Source of the DNA: Chloroflexota bacterium | GTDB taxonomy: Bacteria > Chloroflexota > Anaerolineae > Anaerolineales > Villigracilaceae | Length of the DNA stretch: 44,141 bases | NCBI GenBank assembly: GCA_016235445.1 | Contig: JACRLB010000008.1 | Span: 1 to 44,141 of the forward strand | Direction: 5' to 3' | Shown here: positions 41,557 to 44,141 of the stretch, in pieces | Layout: each line of letters opens with the position of its first letter | Numbering within the stretch: the stretch's first letter is position 1 | Notes under the pieces: generated by a model | Told to the model about the DNA's origin: nothing | The model's database searches: none | The model's input: only the letters and a program-made list of their open reading frames with translations | Position numbers and translations under genes: made by a program

Positions 41557-43262
41557 AAACGATTGCCTCAAAAATAAATCAAAGCAGGCTGTGGCTTGCC
41601 ATTCTTCTGCTGGCCCTCACCCTGCCTTCGCGATTAATCAATATTGACCGCGCCATTAATATCGATGAACCCTTTTGGATCATCTCAAGCTCGAACTTTT
41701 ATTACTCAGTTACACACAGAGACTTTGAAAATACTTATTTCGAATACCACCCGGGAGTAACGAATATGTGGATCATTTCCACAGCCTTGCATTCCTACTT
41801 CCCCGAATATCGCGGTTATGGAAAGGGATTTTTTGATACCCGTAAACCGAAATTCGAAGAATTCATGCGGAGCCACGACAAGGAAGTCATTGATCTTGTC
41901 CGTATCAGCCGCTTTATTCAGGCGGGTATTCTGGCAGTTCTGGCTGTAACAGCATTCCTTCTCTTGAGTATGCTGGTTGGAGACAGTGCCGCGTTTTTTT
42001 CCATTGCACTGGCAACCATAGCGCCCTTCTTTCTTGGGCATTCCCGCCTGCTTAACATGGAAAGCATGGCGGCATTATTTGTGCTCACTTCCTTTTTAGG
42101 GATGCAGGTCTACCTGAACAGGGAGCGTAAACTTTTTTACCTGCTTCTTTCAGGCGCGACATTTGGCCTGGCGCAGTTGACCAAATCCACATCCATTGCG
42201 CTGTTGGGGGTGGTGGGCTTGATGATGTTCGTTGGGCTGTTCAAACGGGATGAAACATCGTTCGGCGCGAGATTCAAGGATGCGGTCAAAACCTTTGCGA
42301 TCTGGTTTGGGACTGCCGCGCTTGTGTATTTCATCGTGTGGCCGGGGATGTGGGTTGCGCCGGGGAAAATGCTTTCGGGAGTATATGGCAATGCCTTCAG
42401 CTACGCCTTCCAGGGCGCCCGCCTCGATGTGACCGAAGAATTGGAACCTGCCAGCTTTAGCCTTGTGACACGCTTTGAAGGGATTTATCAATACCTAAGG
42501 TACTGGGCATCCTCCACCACTTTCCTCACCTGGTTTGGACTGGCGTTTGCCTCGTTTTTTCTCCTCTCAAAAAATAAAGACCGAGTCATTAAGTCCATCC
42601 TGGGATATCTGGTTGTGCTCGGGGCGTTATTCATGTTGATGTTTGGAATCGCACAGGGACGTAATGCCGCGCATTACATCATGAGCAGTTATGTGGCTTT
42701 CGATGTAATCGCAGGCATCGGCTGGGGGTACGCCCTGCTGTGGGCGCAAAACCGCTGGAGGTGGTTATCTCACACCTATGCGGCTTTCGCGGCATTGATT
42801 GTTTTAACCGTTGCCCAGATTGGCTTTGGGCTTCCCTATGCTCCGTATTATTTCACGTATAAAAATCCATTTGCAAGCGAGGCGGCAACCTATGGATATG
42901 GCGAAGGCTATGCTGAGGCGGCGGATTATCTGGCGCAAAAGCCAAATGCAGAGAAAATTCAAGCGTACGTGTACAACGGGATGGGCACGTTTTCCTTCTT
43001 CTTTCCCGGGAAAACCCTGGTATTCAAGCGGGTGTATCTGATCGAAGAGGATTACACGTCCATTGCCGATGAAATACGGAAGTCTGATTATCTGGTGTTG
43101 TACCCGATTGTGAAAAATAAACAGCCTGAAACGGAAAAGGTGCTGACAGCCTTGCAGGGCGCGACGCCTGAAAAAACCATTTTTATCAATGGTTTGGAAT
43201 ATATCCTCATTTATAAAACCACCGATATACCCGAAAGCGTTTACGAGCAGATCGTTCGATAG
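41553..43262 (+). CDS. GT-C family membrane glycosyltransferase, tandem paralogue
   Basis: The 569-residue protein is a clear paralogue of the preceding one: D38-E39-P in INIDEPFWIISSSNFYY, the HPGVTNMWIIS and YFPEYRGYGKGF loops, VWPGMWVAPGKMLSGVYGNAFSYAFQGARL and the YAPYYFTYKNPF stretch all match. The acidic motif is intact, so both copies can be active. Its ATG overlaps the upstream stop by 4 bases, so the two are co-translated and probably act as partners or on related acceptors. It is followed by a gene-free, palindrome-rich stretch. Confidence 0.8.
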   Translation: MKTIASKINQSRLWLAILLLALTLPSRLINIDRAINIDEPFWIISSSNFYYSVTHRDFENTYFEYHPGVTNMWIISTALHSYFPEYRGYGKGFFDTRKPKFEEFMRSHDKEVIDLVRISRFIQAGILAVLAVTAFLLLSMLVGDSAAFFSIALATIAPFFLGHSRLLNMESMAALFVLTSFLGMQVYLNRERKLFYLLLSGATFGLAQLTKSTSIALLGVVGLMMFVGLFKRDETSFGARFKDAVKTFAIWFGTAALVYFIVWPGMWVAPGKMLSGVYGNAFSYAFQGARLDVTEELEPASFSLVTRFEGIYQYLRYWASSTTFLTWFGLAFASFFLLSKNKDRVIKSILGYLVVLGALFMLMFGIAQGRNAAHYIMSSYVAFDVIAGIGWGYALLWAQNRWRWLSHTYAAFAALIVLTVAQIGFGLPYAPYYFTYKNPFASEAATYGYGEGYAEAADYLAQKPNAEKIQAYVYNGMGTFSFFFPGKTLVFKRVYLIEEDYTSIADEIRKSDYLVLYPIVKNKQPETEKVLTALQGATPEKTIFINGLEYILIYKTTDIPESVYEQIVR

Positions 43263-43278
43263 ATTAATTGCTCGCCTG

Positions 43279-43552
43279 CGCTCGTACCGCAAGATTTGGT
43301 AGTGGATAAAAAGCAAGTGACAGTTCTTAACGCAAATTTCGCTAATGGGCGAATAGCGCGAATTTTCAAAAAATATTGGCGAAATTCGCCAGATTCGCGC
43401 CATTCGCGTTAAAAAAGCAGTTCGGTTGTAGATTTGAAAATTGCCATCACTTACAATTTAACCACTACCCAAGATTTATCTTGCGCTTTGGACGCTTCTT
43501 GGACAAGGGCAACATGAACCCCCTACGGGGATAATGTGTTGCGGTACGAGCG
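43279..43552. mobile_element. MITE-like nested palindrome, 14-bp perfect terminal inverted repeats
   Basis: cgctcgtaccgcaa (43279-43292) and its complement (43539-43552) bound 274 bases. A second imperfect inverted pair (ttggtagtgg near 43296, accactaccc at 43461) and a third central gcgaa/ttcgc palindrome (about 43337-43412, related to the core of the 5674 element) are nested inside. There is no ORF. It fills the 311-base gap 43263-43573. Confidence 0.75.
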
Positions 43553-43573
43553 TTGTCGCGTAAAGTCAGTTAA

Positions 43574-43954
43574 TTATCGAATGCCGCTGTCGTATACAAC
43601 GATGAGTTGGGTTATCTGGTCGGCGAGGACGGTAAAATTTTGCTCGTCGGCGTAGGGGAGCGAGCCTTGCGGGCTTTCGGGGCGCAGAATGTAATCACCG
43701 GGCGGCAGGTTGACAAGGCTTCTTCCTTCTTCATCCGTCTCAAATTGCAGGGTTTCCTTCCCGTCCATGTTGAGGACGGTCAATGTGGCCTGATAAGGCT
43801 GGTCGGGACATTCCACGCCCTCCTGCACAACGGGGCACATTGGGCCGACGAATACTTGAACTTCGAGACCGCTCGTCAATGACTCAGGTGAATTGAGTCC
43901 CTGCCCACATGCGGCGAGGATAAGCATAAAAAGGAAGAGCAGTTTTTTTGACAT
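43574..43954 (-). CDS. lipoprotein with transthyretin-like/CNA-B-type beta domain
   Basis: ATG 43954 is chosen because AGGAG lies 7 bases upstream. The 126-residue product has a lipoprotein signal (MSKKLLFLFMLILAAC, Cys at residue 16). The mature part reads YQATLTVLNMDGKETLQFETDEEGRSLVNLPPGDYIL, the pattern of a carboxypeptidase-regulatory/prealbumin-like beta-sandwich: 'D..G...L.PG.Y'. Three Cys beyond the lipobox may form a disulfide. Such modules often bind or stabilise surface structures. It stands alone on its strand; function unknown. Confidence 0.75.
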   Translation of the reverse strand: MSKKLLFLFMLILAACGQGLNSPESLTSGLEVQVFVGPMCPVVQEGVECPDQPYQATLTVLNMDGKETLQFETDEEGRSLVNLPPGDYILRPESPQGSLPYADEQNFTVLADQITQLIVVYDSGIR

Positions 43955-44067
43955 GGCTTTATCTCCTCTTGGATTAAAACAAAACACATCATGATTATTT
44001 TGTAACTACACAGTGAATTTTACTTGAAGGGTTGTCAAAAAAGAGAAACTCAGAGACAATCAAAGCT

Positions 44068-44141
44068 ATGGAACCAATCCGACTGCCAACTGAAAAAGAA
44101 ATCAATGCTGCGTATGAAGGCGGAAAAGAGGCGGTATTGAA
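44068..44141 (+). CDS. start of an IS66-like transposase (partial at right edge)
   Basis: An ORF begins at ATG 44068 and is open to the window end: MEPIRLPTEKEINAAYEGGKEAVL. The 'LPT..EI..AY..G.EAV' pattern is the usual N-terminus of IS66-type (TnpC) transposases. The preceding tgtaactacacag at about 44000 could be the element's left end. Only about 24 codons are visible, so identity rests on this motif alone. Confidence 0.5.
   Translation, partial: MEPIRLPTEKEINAAYEGGKEAVL

Noticed and set aside
1-44141. tRNA or rRNA genes
   Set aside because: I saw no tRNA T-arm or rRNA-like stretch on either strand by eye; a dedicated scan was not possible.

Overview
The window looks like a chromosomal segment of a Chloroflexota bacterium, most likely class Anaerolineae. 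This is inferred from the protein families seen: GAF sensor proteins with a recurring 'LPNPLLPDT' signature, Thr/Pro-rich lipoproteins, a paired M16 peptidase, a malic enzyme-phosphotransacetylase fusion and large GT-C membrane proteins. Most genes are moderately GC-rich. The first ~1.6 kb is clearly AT-richer and carries unknown secreted proteins. Both edges may touch mobile DNA: a possible protein C-terminus at 2-133 and an IS66-like transposase start at 44068.

Layout. 135-1600 (-): three small secreted, membrane or lipoprotein genes. 1785-5585 (-): acpS, a non-catalytic and a catalytic M16 peptidase, and a membrane protein, probably one operon. 5979-7292 (+): an FprA-like ferredoxin/NADPH reductase with a clear promoter and terminator. 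7372-8102 (-): a HEPN/MNT toxin-antitoxin pair, apparently leaderless. 8135-9322 (-) and 9388-10137 (+): a divergent family III CoA transferase and a DHODH-like TIM barrel. 10234-10443 (-): a cold-shock protein with a long leader. 10614-12841 (-): an operon of deazaflavin-type oxidoreductase, dtd, trpS (Fe-S type) and a SelW-like selenoprotein whose Sec codon (in-frame TGA at 12808-12806) hides its true start. 13027-14588: an FmdB zinc ribbon and an MFS transporter. 14755-17010 (-): maeB. 17162-17454 (+): an unidentified structured RNA with its own promoter and terminator. 17485-19664 (+): recX-rny.

19995-37551 (+) is a 17.5-kb signalling region. It starts with a GAF histidine kinase and its OmpR-type regulator, then a REC-REC-GAF-PAS kinase. 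Next comes a tightly packed operon: two membrane GAF sensors with no kinase domain, a 1425-residue Cache-HAMP-GAF-PAS-GAF histidine kinase, a threonine-synthase-like PLP enzyme fused to a C-terminal response-regulator receiver domain, a stand-alone receiver, and a second threonine-synthase-like enzyme. The most interesting inference is that this operon places a PLP amino-acid enzyme under direct phosphorelay control.

37760-43262 holds three large polytopic GT-C-like proteins: one on the minus strand, and divergently a tandem paralogous pair whose first gene appears leaderless. A lipoprotein gene and the IS66-like start close the window. Intergenic space is rich in MITE-like nested palindromes (1642-1784, 5674-5802, 19820-19871, 35825-35935, 37581-37692, 43279-43552) and in 7-bp tandem arrays that abut start or stop codons (2156-2222, 11546-11608, 14721-14755) or lie inside a gene (38811-38838).
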